A DNA stretch of 64,000 nt from positions 1,550,001-1,614,000 of the forward strand of contig OY969722.1 in the NCBI GenBank assembly GCA_963702165.1. Direction: 5' to 3'. This document shows positions 54,024 through 63,149 of the stretch, one piece after another. A model generated the notes under the pieces. It ran no database searches. It was not told the origin of the DNA and saw only the letters and a list, made by a program, of their open reading frames with translations. The DNA is from Terrimesophilobacter sp963702165 (GTDB lineage Bacteria; Actinomycetota; Actinomycetes; Actinomycetales; Microbacteriaceae). Both the position numbers and the translations under genes were made by a program. Position 1 is the stretch's first letter; each line of letters starts with the position of its first letter.

Positions 54024-54517
54024 ATGTCTGACGACACTTCCGTCACCTGGCTGACCCAGGAGGCGTTCGACCGTCTGCACCGCCGAACTCGAGCACCTCG
54101 AGCGGCGAGGGCCGCGACCGAGATCGCGAAGAAGATCGAGGCCGCCCGCGAAGAGGGCGACCTCAAGGAGAACGGCGGCTACCACGCCGCCAAGGAGGAG
54201 CAGGGCAAGATCGAGGCCCGCATCCGCGTGCTCACCGAGCTGCTGCGCACCGCCACCGTCGGCGACGCCCCCGAGAGCCACGGCGTCGTCGAGCCCGGCA
54301 CCGTCGTCACCGCGACGATCGCAGGGCGACGAGTCGACCTTCCTGATCGGCAGCCGCGAGATCGCCGGCGACAGCGACCTCGACGTCTACAGCGAGGGCA
54401 GCCCGCTCGGCGCCGCCATCATCGGCCTCAAGGTCGGCGACAAGACCGCACCTACACCGCGCCGAACGGCAGCGAGATCACGGTCGAGATCCTCAAGGTG
54501 GAGACCTACTCCTCTGA
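54024..54517 (+). CDS. greA: Transcription elongation factor GreA, frameshifted
   Basis: GreA rescues backtracked RNA polymerase. The N-terminal coiled coil is clear (VTWLTQEAFDRL, EIAKKIEAAREEGDLKENGG with the tip acidic residues, YHAAKEEQGKIEARIRVL) and so is the C-terminal FKBP-like domain (DAPESHGVVEPGTVVTATIA, IGSREIAGDSDLDVYSEGSP, LGAAIIGLKVGDKT). Breaks near 54078, 54101, 54117, 54327 and 54450. The stop is taken as TGA 54515-54517, which is one frame off as read; without correction the frame runs on through the hairpin to 54569. Length about 163 residues. Confidence 0.92.
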
Positions 54518-54535
54518 CGTCGGCCGATCCGCGTT

Positions 54536-54585
54536 GAGTCGGGAGCAGTTGCCCTGGAGTGACCCATAGGCAACTGCTCCGACTC
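54536..54585. terminator. Bidirectional hairpin between greA and ilvA (repeat family G)
   Basis: GAGTCGGGAGCAGTTGCC (54536) pairs with GGCAACTGCTCCGACTC (54569) with a single bulged G and a 15-base loop. It lies between the convergent greA and ilvA stops. The outer GAGTCGGGAG arm and the flanking GATGGG are shared with the hairpin at 46.92 kb. Confidence 0.75.
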
Positions 54586-54600
54586 GATGGGTAATCGGCG

Positions 54601-55850
54601 TCAGAAGTCGACGCGCGGGTCGTACCCGGCCGTCGCGCAGCTTGTCGAGCACCTGCTCGGCGTGCTCCGGGCCGCGGGTCTCGATGTGCAGCTCGAGCTC
54701 GACGTCGCTGATCTGCATGCCGCTTGCCGTGCCGCGTGTGCAGCACCTCGACGACGTTGGCGTTCTGCCTCCGACGATCAGCTCGGCGACGCGCGCGAGC
54801 TGGCCGGGGCGGTCGGGCAGCGGGATGCGCAGCTTCAGGTAGCGCTCGGATGCCGCGAGCCCGTGGCTGATGACGCGCTCCATCACGAGCGGGTCGATGT
54901 TGCCGCCGCGACAGGATGCGCCACGGTCGTGCCGGTGTTCTTGCACCTGCTCCGGCGAGGATGGCGGCGACGCCGACCGCGCCGGCCGGCTCGACCACGA
55001 GCTTGGCGCGCTCGAGCAGCACGAGCAGCGCGCGCGCGATGTCATCGTCGCTGACGGTGACGACCTCGTCGACCAGGTCTGCGCACGATCTCGAAGTTCA
55101 GCACGCCGGGCTTGCGACACGGCGATGCCGTCGGCGATGGTCGGCGCGATCGGGATCTCGGTCGGCTCGCCCTCTGCCAGCGACGCCGGGTAGGCGGCGG
55201 CATTCGCGGCCTGCACGCCGATGATCCGGATCGTGCGCCCTGAGCGCGGCGCCCGCTGCTTCATCGCGCCGCGACGCCGGAGATGAGCCCGCCGCCGCCG
55301 ATCGGAACGACGACCGTGTCGAGCGTCCGGAACCTGGTCGAGGATCTCGAGGCCGAGCGTGCCCTGCCCGGCGATGACGTCGACGTGGTCGAAGGGCGGG
55401 ATGAGCACCGCGCCCGTGCTCTGCGGCGAACTCGGCCGCGGCGCGCAGCGGCTCGTCGACGGTGTGGCCGCGCAGCACGACGTCGGCGCCGTAGTCCGCG
55501 CGTCGCCTGAAGCTTCGGCAGCGCGACACCGACCGGCATGAAGATCGTCGCGCGGATGCCGAGCTCGCGCGCGGCGAAGGCGACGCCCTGCGCGTGGTTG
55601 CCGGCCGAGGCGGCGACGACGCCGCGCGCGCGCTCCTCGGCGGTGAGCTGGGACAGCCGGTTGTAGGCGCCGCGGATCTTGTACGAGCCGGTGCGCTGCA
55701 GGTTCTCGCACTTGAGGTACACGGGCGAGCCGAGCACCTCGGCGAGGTAGCGCGAGCTCTCCATCGGCGTGATCTGCGCGACGCCGCGCGACACCGCTCG
55801 CGCGCCTCCTCGAAGTCGTCGAGGGTCGGGCCAGACGGGTGCGTTGTCAT
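54601..55850 (-). CDS. ilvA: Threonine ammonia-lyase, frameshifted
   Basis: PLP enzyme deaminating threonine to 2-oxobutanoate for isoleucine synthesis or catabolism, about 405 residues. The PLP lysine is in RTGSYKIRGAYNRLSQLT; other motifs are SAGNHAQGVAFAARELG, FDHVDVIAGQGTLGLEIL and the glycine loop VPIGGGGLISGVA. A C-terminal ACT domain (LKLRIPLPDRPGQLARVAEL) allows allosteric control. About nine frame breaks occur. Correcting the last near 54622 gives GYDPRVDF and a TGA at 54603-54601. It lies four bases from the AI-2E transporter gene, probably one operon. Confidence 0.9.
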
Positions 55851-55854
55851 CTGA

Positions 55855-57016
55855 TCAGCTGCGGGCACGACTCCTCTGTACGTTCTGGGTTGCTGTGTCG
55901 GTTCGCCACTTCCCACTCGCGACGTAGATGACCATCACGTTGAGCGGTCGCGACGATCGGCACCGCGAACAGTGCGCCCGGGATGCCCGCGACGTAGCTG
56001 CCGGCCGCGACGGCGAAGCACGACCGCGAGCGGATGCACCTTGACCGCGCTGCCCATGACGAGCGGCTGCAGCACGTGGCTCTCGAGCTGCTGCACGAGC
56101 AGCACGATCGCCGAGCATGATGAGCGCGATCGCAACGGTCCTTGTAGACGAGCGCGATGAACACCGCGAGCGCACCGGTGACGACGCGCACCGACGATCG
56201 GGATGAACGAGCCGAGGAACACCGCGATCGCGATCGGGAATCACGAGCGGGAAGTCCCGAGGAAGAATGCCCCGAGCCCGATGCCGATCGCGTCGATCGC
56301 CGCGACGAAGATCTGCACTCGACGAAGTTGCTGAGCGTGACCCAGCCGGCCGCGCCGGCACCGTCGACGGCCAGGCGCGCCCGGCGCGGGAACAGGCGGA
56401 CGACCCAGTCCCAGATGTTGCGGCCGTCGATCAGGATGAACAGCGAGGCGAACAAGGTGATCAGCAGCCCGGCCACCAGCTGTCCCGCGGTGGAACCTAC
56501 CGACAGCACTCCGCCGATCCAGGTGCTCGTATTCTCCTGGATGGTGTTGGCGAAGCTCTCGCCGAACTGCGTGAGCTGCTCTTCGGTGATGTGCAAGGGC
56601 GACTCGAGCAGGAACTGCTTGAGTCGCTCCCACGCCACCAGTGACTGCGCCTGCAAGTCCGGCCAGCCGGCTCGGATCTGGGTGACGATGAGGTAAACGA
56701 GCGCGGTAATCGCACCGGCTGCGGTGAGTGCGGCTGTCATCACCGCAAGCCACTTCGGCCATCCCTGCCGCTGGAGCCAGCTGGCGAACGGCACGAGCAG
56801 TGAGGAGACGAGCACCGCGATCATCAGCGGCATGACGATCACGCGCAACTGGATGACGAGGAAAACCAATAGCGCGGCCACTCCCGCCATCACGAGGATC
56901 CGCCACGACCATGCGCCGGCAATCTGCACGCCGACCGGAACGGCGTCTTCGACGGTCCGGCGCCTGGATTCGGCCGGCTGCGGCCGCGCCGGACGGGATC
57001 GTTTGCCGAAAATCAC
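55855..57016 (-). CDS. AI-2E family transporter, frameshifted in its 3' half
   Basis: An eight-helix membrane protein of the AI-2E (TqsA/PerM) family, about 385 residues. The 5' half is clean: a soluble start (PAESRRRTVEDAVPVGVQIA), helices RILVMAGVAALLVFLVIQL and PLMIAVLVSSLLVPFASWLQ, and a large periplasmic-type loop. The 3' half reads, across frames, GIGLGAFFLGLPLVIPIAI, FLGSFIPIVGA, LVQQLESHVLQPLVMGSAVK and GSYVAGIPGALFAVPIVAT. Breaks lie near 55945, 56013, 56110, 56145, 56187, 56240, 56262 and 56320. Transported substrate unknown. Confidence 0.9.
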
Positions 57017-57142
57017 CGTCTCATTCTATGTGCGGCCCATCCGCCGTCGACGCTATATTCCGGTACCGGCATGCAGGCTCGCCTCTGTGCGCAGCCAGGT
57101 TCTGCTGTGGCAGCGTCGGAGGCTGGGACTAGGGTCAATTCC

Positions 57143-58339
57143 GTGGTGGACTCCCTCTCGCTCGCGCAAGCGCGCCGTGTCGCGCTGGCTGCGCAGGGCT
57201 TCGGAAAGCAACCGGCGGGCGGCGCCGGAACGCGGCAGTTGGCAGCCGGCATCCGCAAGCTCGGGCTGCTGCAGATCGATTCGGTGAACGTGTTCGAGCG
57301 CAGCCACTACCTGCCGCTCTATGCTCGGCTCGGCCCGTACGACCGGGCGGCCCTCGACCGGCTCACCTTCGCCCGCCGGTCGTCGCACACCGAGTATTGG
57401 GCGCACCAGGCCGCCATCATCCCGGTCGACACCAGGCCGTTGTGGCGGTGGCGGATGGACCGGATGCGCGAGCGCGAGGGTGTGAAGTGGATCGCGGGGC
57501 ACACCGGATTGCGGGACTGGCTGCTTGCTGAGCTGCGCGACAACGGGCCGATGCGCGCGAGCGACATCGAACACGACTCGAACAAGCGCAGCGGCCCGTG
57601 GTGGGGCTGGTCCGATGTGAAGCAACTGCTGGAGCTGATGTTTCTCCACGGCGATGTCGTCACCGCGGGGCGCACGAGGTTCGAGCGCACCTATGCGCTG
57701 CCCGAGCAGGTGTTGTCGGGCGATGCGCTGGAGCGTGCCGTGCCGCGGGAGGAAGCGCAGCGGGTGCTCGTGGAGCACGCGACGCGTGCCCACGGCATCG
57801 CGACCACCCGCGACGTCGCGGACTACTACCGTATGCGGAACGAGGACACGCTCGCGGCGCTGCGCGCGCTCGAGGACGACGGCGTCATCAGCCAGGTCCG
57901 CGTCGACGGCTGGAAGGCACCGGCCTGGCTGCACCGTGACGCGCGCATCCCTCGCCGTATCGAGGCGACAGCACTGCTGTCGCCGTTCGACCCGGTGGTG
58001 TGGGAGCGCGCACGCACCGAGCGGCTGTTCGACTTCCACTACCGGATCGAGATCTACACACCGGCGCCGAAGCGCATCTTCGGCTACTACAGTCTGCCGA
58101 TCCTGATCGATGAGCAGCTCGTCGGGCGCATCGACCTGAAGAGCGACCGGCAGGCAGGCGTGCTGCGGGTGCAGTCGGCGTGGCATGAGCCGGATGCCGA
58201 TCCCGGCGCCGTGGCCGACCGCCTGGCTCCCCTGCTCACGACGACCGCGGCGTGGCAGGGATTGGAGCGCGTCGAACTCGCGGGCGCCGGGAACCTCTCC
58301 CCCGCACTCGGCCAGGTCTTCCCGCTTCGGAATCCGTGA
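57143..58339 (+). CDS. YcaQ/AlkZ-like DNA glycosylase (winged helix family)
   Basis: A 398-residue protein of the YcaQ/AlkZ family (former DUF1006), which unhooks DNA interstrand crosslinks or removes bulky alkyl adducts. The catalytic region LGLLQIDSVNVFERSHYLPL carries a QID triad corresponding to the QxQ/QxD motif. Tandem winged-helix parts (WSDVKQLLELMFLHGDVVTA, ATTRDVADYYRMR) and the C-terminal LLSPFDPVVWERARTERLFD and YYSLPILIDEQLVGRIDLK are all typical. GTG at 57143 (or 57146) is the likely start. The QxD form suggests crosslink repair rather than AlkZ specificity. Confidence 0.88.
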   Translation: MVDSLSLAQARRVALAAQGFGKQPAGGAGTRQLAAGIRKLGLLQIDSVNVFERSHYLPLYARLGPYDRAALDRLTFARRSSHTEYWAHQAAIIPVDTRPLWRWRMDRMREREGVKWIAGHTGLRDWLLAELRDNGPMRASDIEHDSNKRSGPWWGWSDVKQLLELMFLHGDVVTAGRTRFERTYALPEQVLSGDALERAVPREEAQRVLVEHATRAHGIATTRDVADYYRMRNEDTLAALRALEDDGVISQVRVDGWKAPAWLHRDARIPRRIEATALLSPFDPVVWERARTERLFDFHYRIEIYTPAPKRIFGYYSLPILIDEQLVGRIDLKSDRQAGVLRVQSAWHEPDADPGAVADRLAPLLTTTAAWQGLERVELAGAGNLSPALGQVFPLRNP

Positions 58340-58363
58340 GGCTCGCCGCGCGTTAAGACCACC

Positions 58364-58624
58364 ATGCGAGTCCAGCTCTTCACGTCGTCATTCTGCGGTG
58401 CCTGCACCGCGACCCGTGAGGTGCTGACGCAGGCCCGCACGTGGGTGCCGTCCGCCGAAATCCAGGAGTTGAACGTAGCGCAAGCACCCAAGGATGCCGA
58501 GGCGGCGGACATCCGGAGCACGCCGACCGTGATCATCAGCACCGACGACGGCGCGGAGGTGTTCCGGGCCGAGGGTGTGCCGACGCTGCCGCAGGCGCTG
58601 GCCGCGATGGCCCGCGCGCTCTAG
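58364..58624 (+). CDS. Thioredoxin-like protein with CGAC motif
   Basis: An 86-residue thioredoxin/glutaredoxin-fold protein. The redox site is FTSSFCGACTATREVL near the N-terminus, the cis-proline is in IRSTPTVIIS, and the chain ends QALAAMARAL. Its small size matches mycoredoxin- or thioredoxin-like proteins, but the CGAC sequence differs from both CPYC and CGPC. It follows the glycosylase gene by 24 bases, and its stop overlaps the htpX stop by three bases. Confidence 0.85.
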   Translation: MRVQLFTSSFCGACTATREVLTQARTWVPSAEIQELNVAQAPKDAEAADIRSTPTVIISTDDGAEVFRAEGVPTLPQALAAMARAL

Positions 58625-59516
58625 AACTTCGTCGCGTTGTCGAGCAGTCGACGGATGCGATCCTGCACCGGCGGGTGAGTGGAGAACATCCGGTCGATGA
58701 CGCCGGGCTTCATCGGGTCGTTGAACCACATGTGCGCCATGGTCGGGTTCTGCCGCTTCATCGGGCGACGAAGCCTGGCTGATCTTGTGCAGCGCGCTGG
58801 CCAGGGCCTCAGGGTGCCGGGTCGTGAGTGCACCGGTGGCGTCGGCGAGGTACTCGCGCTGGCGGGAGACGCCGGCCTGCACCAGCCCGGCCACGAGCGG
58901 CGCGATGACCATCGCGGCGATACCGATGATGAGCAGGATCGGGTTTCCGCCGCTGTTGTTGTTATTGCGGTTGCCGCCGGAGAACCAGGTCATCCGCAGC
59001 AGGATGTCGCGATGAAACCGATGACGACGACCAGCCCGAACACGATCATGGTGACCCGGATGTCGTAGTTCTTGACGTGGCCCATCTCGTGAGCCATCAC
59101 GCCTTCGAGCTCGGAGTCGCTGATGCAGTTCGAGCAGCCCGGTGGTCGCCGCGACCGAAGCGTGCTCCGGATCGCGACCGGTCGCGAAGGCGTTGGGTGC
59201 CGGGTCGTTGACGATGTACACCTTCGGCATCGGCATGCCGTTGGTGATCGCCAGGTTCTCGACCGTGCGGTACAGCCGCGGGTCGTCGCTCTTCTGGATC
59301 TGCCTGCCGCCGGCTGATCGCCAGGGCCTGCCCGCTCGCCGCGAAGTACTGGATCACCACGTAGATCAGCGCACCGACGATCGTGCCGATAGTGATCGAC
59401 CAGTCGCCGCCGAAGTACAAGTAGCTCGCGGCGAAGCCGAGCCCAGCGATGATGACCAGGAACACCAGGATGATCAGCACCGTGTTGCGCTTGTTGCTCG
59501 CTATAGCGCTGTACAT
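58621..59516 (-). CDS. htpX: M48 zinc metalloprotease HtpX, frameshifted
   Basis: Membrane zinc protease for misfolded membrane proteins, about 295 residues. N-terminal helices (TVLIILVFLVIIAGLGFAA, IGTIVGALIYVVIQYFAA) precede the catalytic domain with PMPKVYIVNDPAPNAFATGR, the metal site MAHEMGHVKNYDIRV and a third helix pair. The third ligand region reads SRQREYLADATGALTT, and the C-terminus is FSTHPPVQDRIRRLLDNATKF. Breaks lie near 59318, 59125, 59012 and 58770. The lemA gene is immediately upstream, a frequent pairing. Confidence 0.92.
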
Positions 59517-59552
59517 GTCACCTGGAACCTGTCGCGTGTTGAGCCTGCAAGA

Positions 59553-60119
59553 TCAGAACTGCACGCGAGGCGGCTCGGCAATCGCGGCCGGCTCCGAGAC
59601 CTCGAAGAACTCGCGCTCGTGGAAGCCGAGGCCACGCACGAACAGCGTGTTCGGGAAGACCTTGATCTTGGTGTTCAGCTCGCGCACGCCACCGTTGTAG
59701 AACCGGCGGCTGGCCTGGATCTTGTCCTCGGTGTCGACCAGCTCGCCCTGCAGCTGCAGGTAGTTCTGGCTGGCTTGCAGCTGCGGGTACGCCTCGGCGA
59801 CCGCGAAGATGCTCTTCAGCGCCTGCTGCATGTGGTTCTCGGCGGCGGATGCCTCGCCCGGCGTCCGTGCCGTCAGGGTCTCGGCGCGCGCCTTCGTGAC
59901 GTTCTCGAAGACCGACTTCTCGTGCGCTGCGTAGCCCTTGACCGTTTCGATCAGGTTCGGGATGAGGTCGGCACGCCGCTTCAGCTGAACGGTGATGTCG
60001 CTCCACGCCTCGTCGACGCGGACGTTCAGCTTCACTAGGCCGTTGTAGGTGGCCCACAGGTAGATGCCGACGATCACGACGAGGGCAACGACGATGCCGA
60101 CGACGATGAGTATTTCCAT
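59553..60119 (-). CDS. LemA family protein
   Basis: A 188-residue LemA protein: one N-terminal membrane helix (ILIVVGIVVALVVIVGIYLW) then a four-helix antiparallel bundle. Family sequences: YNGLVKLNVRVDEAWSDITV, QLKRRADLIPNLIETVKGYA, FENVTKARAE, YPQLQASQNYLQLQ and FYNGGVRELNTKIKVFP. The role is unknown, but it is commonly found with M48 proteases such as the htpX gene 36 bases downstream. It has no frame breaks. Confidence 0.94.
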   Translation of the reverse strand: MEILIVVGIVVALVVIVGIYLWATYNGLVKLNVRVDEAWSDITVQLKRRADLIPNLIETVKGYAAHEKSVFENVTKARAETLTARTPGEASAAENHMQQALKSIFAVAEAYPQLQASQNYLQLQGELVDTEDKIQASRRFYNGGVRELNTKIKVFPNTLFVRGLGFHEREFFEVSEPAAIAEPPRVQF

Positions 60120-60265
60120 GGTCTTGAAGTCTCCTCTTGGCTGCGGGTGCCGCAGCGAACACCCCTCGCGGGCTACTCAACTATATCTAGCGTGCGCTGT
60201 GCGGCCGCCGAATCCCGCCTCTATCAAGCCAACACTGGGGGAACATCCGGGGTTACTGTTCTGTC

Positions 60266-61009
60266 ATGGAACTCTCGGCAACGGCGCTGAGCATCGATGG
60301 GCTCACAGTCCGGCGCGGCAAGATCGTCGCGGTTCGCGACCTCGACCTCGAAATAACCCGGGGCGAGCTCGTCGGTCTGCTCGGACCGAGCGGGAGCGGC
60401 AAGACCACCCTCATGCGCTCGATCGTCGGCGTGCAGCGCATCGAGTCGGGAACCGTCACCGTGCTCGGGCAGAGCGCCGGATCGCCGCCGCTCCGCCATC
60501 GCGTTGGCTACGTCACCCAGGATGTCAGCGTCTACTCCGATCTCACGGTGCGGGAGAACCTGAGCTACTTCGCCTCCGTCCTCGGCACCGGCAGTGCCGA
60601 GGTCGACCGCGTCGTGGCCGCCACAGACCTCGGCGGGCAACTGAAGCAGCTCGCCGGATCGCTGTCCGGCGGACAGGTCAGCCGGGTCTCGCTCGCCGCG
60701 GCACTGCTGGGCAACCCGGAATTGCTGGTGCTCGACGAGCCGACGGTCGGCCTCGATCCGGTCCTGCGGTCGGAGCTGTGGGCACTGTTCCGCCAGCTCG
60801 CCAGCGGTGGCGTCACGCTGCTCGTGTCCAGCCACGTGATGGATGAGGCGACCCGCTGTGACCGCCTGCTGCTCATGCGGGACGGAGGGATCCTGGCCGA
60901 CACCACACCGAGGCGACTCCTCGCCGACACCGGCACCACCGACGCAGAGGAGGCCTTCCTTGTGCTGATCGAACGACAGCCCGGCGAGCAGACGGAGGAG
61001 CGGTCATGA
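60266..61009 (+). CDS. ABC transporter ATP-binding protein
   Basis: A 247-residue ATPase of an ABC-2 exporter. Walker A GLLGPSGSGKTTLM, Q-loop GYVTQDVSVYSDLTVRENL, signature GSLSGGQVSRVSLAAAL (LSGGQ), Walker B LLVLDEPTVGLDP and H-loop LVSSHVMDEA are intact. The type (NodI/DrrA/CcmA-like) serves drug or polysaccharide export. Its last codons overlap the permease ATG (ATGA), and the two form one unit. Confidence 0.95.
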   Translation: MELSATALSIDGLTVRRGKIVAVRDLDLEITRGELVGLLGPSGSGKTTLMRSIVGVQRIESGTVTVLGQSAGSPPLRHRVGYVTQDVSVYSDLTVRENLSYFASVLGTGSAEVDRVVAATDLGGQLKQLAGSLSGGQVSRVSLAAALLGNPELLVLDEPTVGLDPVLRSELWALFRQLASGGVTLLVSSHVMDEATRCDRLLLMRDGGILADTTPRRLLADTGTTDAEEAFLVLIERQPGEQTEERS

Positions 61010-61740
61010 GCATCCGGCGCACCTTCTCGACGACCGGGCGGGTGCTGCGGCAGATCTCCCACGACCCGCGAACCGTTGTGCTGCTGCTCGTGGTGCCGAG
61101 CCTGCTCATCGGCCTCGTCGCGTGGCTGTTCTCCGACACCGACGTGTTCACGCAGGTGGGGCCGGCCATGTTGGCGCTCTTTCCGTTCATCATCATGTTC
61201 CTGGTCACGAGCATCGCCACCCTGCGCGAACGGCGCAGCGGCACCCTCGAGCGGCTGCTGTCGATGCCGCTCGCCAAGCTCGAGTTCATCCTCGGCTACA
61301 CCTTCGCGTTCGGACTGCTGGCCATCCTGCAGGCCTCGATCGCCGTCGGATTCGCGGTGTGGGTGTGCGGGCTCGAGATCGACGGGCCGCTGTGGCTGCT
61401 GCTCTGCGTCGCCCTGGCGGATGCCGTGCTCGGCACCACACTGGGCCTGTTCGCGAGTGCGTTCGCGCGCACCGAGTTCCAGGTCGTGCAGTTCATGCCG
61501 TTGATCGTGTTCCCGCAGGTGCTGCTCGGCGGCATCTTCCTGCCCCGTGAGGACATGCCGGACGTGCTGTACGCCATCTCCGACTGGCTGCCTCTGTCGC
61601 ACTCGATCGACGCCCTCAACGCCGTAGCGGGCAACACCGAGGATGCCGCCTACGTCGGCGGCCAGCTGCTGATCATCGGCGCGTTCGCGCTCGGCGCGGT
61701 GATTCTCGGCGCCATCACCCTGCGCCGCCGCACAGCCTGA
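61006..61740 (+). CDS. ABC-2 type transporter permease
   Basis: A 244-residue permease with six predicted helices: TVVLLLVVPSLLIGLVAWLF, MLALFPFIIMFLVTSIATL, FAFGLLAILQASIAVGFAVW, ADAVLGTTLGLFASAFA and LIIGAFALGAVILGAITL. The ABC-2 signature region is VQFMPLIVFPQVLLGGIFLP followed by DWLPLSHSIDALNA. It partners the ATP-binding protein encoded four bases overlapping upstream; substrate unknown. Confidence 0.93.
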   Translation: MSIRRTFSTTGRVLRQISHDPRTVVLLLVVPSLLIGLVAWLFSDTDVFTQVGPAMLALFPFIIMFLVTSIATLRERRSGTLERLLSMPLAKLEFILGYTFAFGLLAILQASIAVGFAVWVCGLEIDGPLWLLLCVALADAVLGTTLGLFASAFARTEFQVVQFMPLIVFPQVLLGGIFLPREDMPDVLYAISDWLPLSHSIDALNAVAGNTEDAAYVGGQLLIIGAFALGAVILGAITLRRRTA

Positions 61741-61745
61741 GCTCG

Positions 61746-63149
61746 TCAGCGCGCCGCGAGCACGCGCTGCAACCACTGGAATGACGACTTCGGGGTGCGG
61801 TCGAGGGTGTCGAAGTCCACGTGGACGAGCCCGAACCGCTGCGAATAGCCGGCTGCCCACTCCCAGTTGTCGAGCAGCGTCCACACGTAATAGCCGCGCA
61901 GATCGATGCCGGGCACCGGTTCGATCGCCTCGGCGAGGTGGTCGGCGAGATACCGGATGCGCCTGCCATCCCTGACTGCGCCATCGTCATCCGGTTCGTC
62001 TGGGAAACTCGCCCCGCCCTCTGTGATGTACACCGGCGGCAGCACCGCCCCATACCGCTCCGATAGCTGATTCAGGGTCACGGTCAGGTAGTCCGGTGCG
62101 ATCGGCCAGCCGAATCCGGTCTCGTCGTACTCAGGCCATGGCGCGAGCGAGAACGGGATCTTCTTGACGTCGGGGGTCGTGCCATCCGGAGTGTCCTCAT
62201 CGGCTGGAGCACCGGAGCGCACCCGGATCGGCATGTAATAGTTCACGCCATAGAAGTCGAGCGGCTGGTGGATGGTGTCCAGGTCGAACGCGTCGACTTC
62301 GCCGAGCGCACGGAACAGCTTTCCCGCGCCGAGCGGTGGCTTCGGGTACTGCCCGAGCAGCACCGGGTCGGCGAAGATCCGGTTGTGGAGAAGGTCGAGC
62401 AGCTTCGCAAAGTATCGTGCCCTGATCCCGCGGGTCGGGACCACGGGCGCGTGCACGTTGCTGATGCCGATCCCGCCGGCGACACCGGCCGCGCGGAGCG
62501 CCTGGACGGCGAAACCGTGGCCCAGCAGTTGGTGGTGCGCCGCCGGCAGCGCATCGAACAGGAGCGTCGATCCGGGCGCGTGCAGGCCGAGCGCGTAGCC
62601 GTTCAAGGTCACGGTCGTCGGTTCGTTGATGGTCACCCACGAATCGATCCGGTCACCGAAGGCCTCACCGGCGAGCAGCGCGTAGTCGCCGAGGCGATAC
62701 GCGGTGTCGCGGTTCATCCAGCCGCCGCGTTGCTGCAGCAGCAGGGGCGTGTCCCAGTGGTAGAGCGTCGCCATCGGCCGGATGCCTGCATCGAGCAGCG
62801 CGTCGATCAGCCGGTCGTAGAACGCAATGCCGTCCTTGTTGCCCGCGCCGATGCCATCCGGCTGGATGCGCGGCCAGCCGAGGGAGAAACGGTACGAGTC
62901 GATGCCCAGCTGCTTCATCAGCTCGATGTCGTCGCGGTAGCGCTCATAGTGGCCGGTCGCGACCTCGGCAGTGCTCCCGTCCTCGATGCGGCCGGCCTGG
63001 GTCATGAACGAGTCCCAGGTGGACGGGCCGCGACCCTCGCTCCGCACGGCACCCTCGACCTGGAAGGCCGCGGTCGACACCCCGATCGTGAAGCCGGGCG
63101 GTATCCGGGCGCCCAGCGCTTCCGGATCGTGTGCGTAATCCCCAGTCAT
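61746..63149 (-). CDS. Glycoside hydrolase family 1 beta-glucosidase
   Basis: A 467-residue GH1 (beta/alpha)8-barrel enzyme hydrolysing beta-glucosides or related sugars. N-terminal signature GFTIGVSTAAFQVEGAV; acid/base Glu in SWVTINEPTTV; nucleophile Glu in PPVYITEGGASF; and aglycone/glycone loop WTLLDNWEWAAGYSQRFGL. No signal peptide, so it is cytoplasmic. Its ATG overlaps the stop of the sugar-lactone oxidase gene (ATGA), which implies a shared substrate pathway. Confidence 0.94.
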   Translation of the reverse strand: MTGDYAHDPEALGARIPPGFTIGVSTAAFQVEGAVRSEGRGPSTWDSFMTQAGRIEDGSTAEVATGHYERYRDDIELMKQLGIDSYRFSLGWPRIQPDGIGAGNKDGIAFYDRLIDALLDAGIRPMATLYHWDTPLLLQQRGGWMNRDTAYRLGDYALLAGEAFGDRIDSWVTINEPTTVTLNGYALGLHAPGSTLLFDALPAAHHQLLGHGFAVQALRAAGVAGGIGISNVHAPVVPTRGIRARYFAKLLDLLHNRIFADPVLLGQYPKPPLGAGKLFRALGEVDAFDLDTIHQPLDFYGVNYYMPIRVRSGAPADEDTPDGTTPDVKKIPFSLAPWPEYDETGFGWPIAPDYLTVTLNQLSERYGAVLPPVYITEGGASFPDEPDDDGAVRDGRRIRYLADHLAEAIEPVPGIDLRGYYVWTLLDNWEWAAGYSQRFGLVHVDFDTLDRTPKSSFQWLQRVLAAR

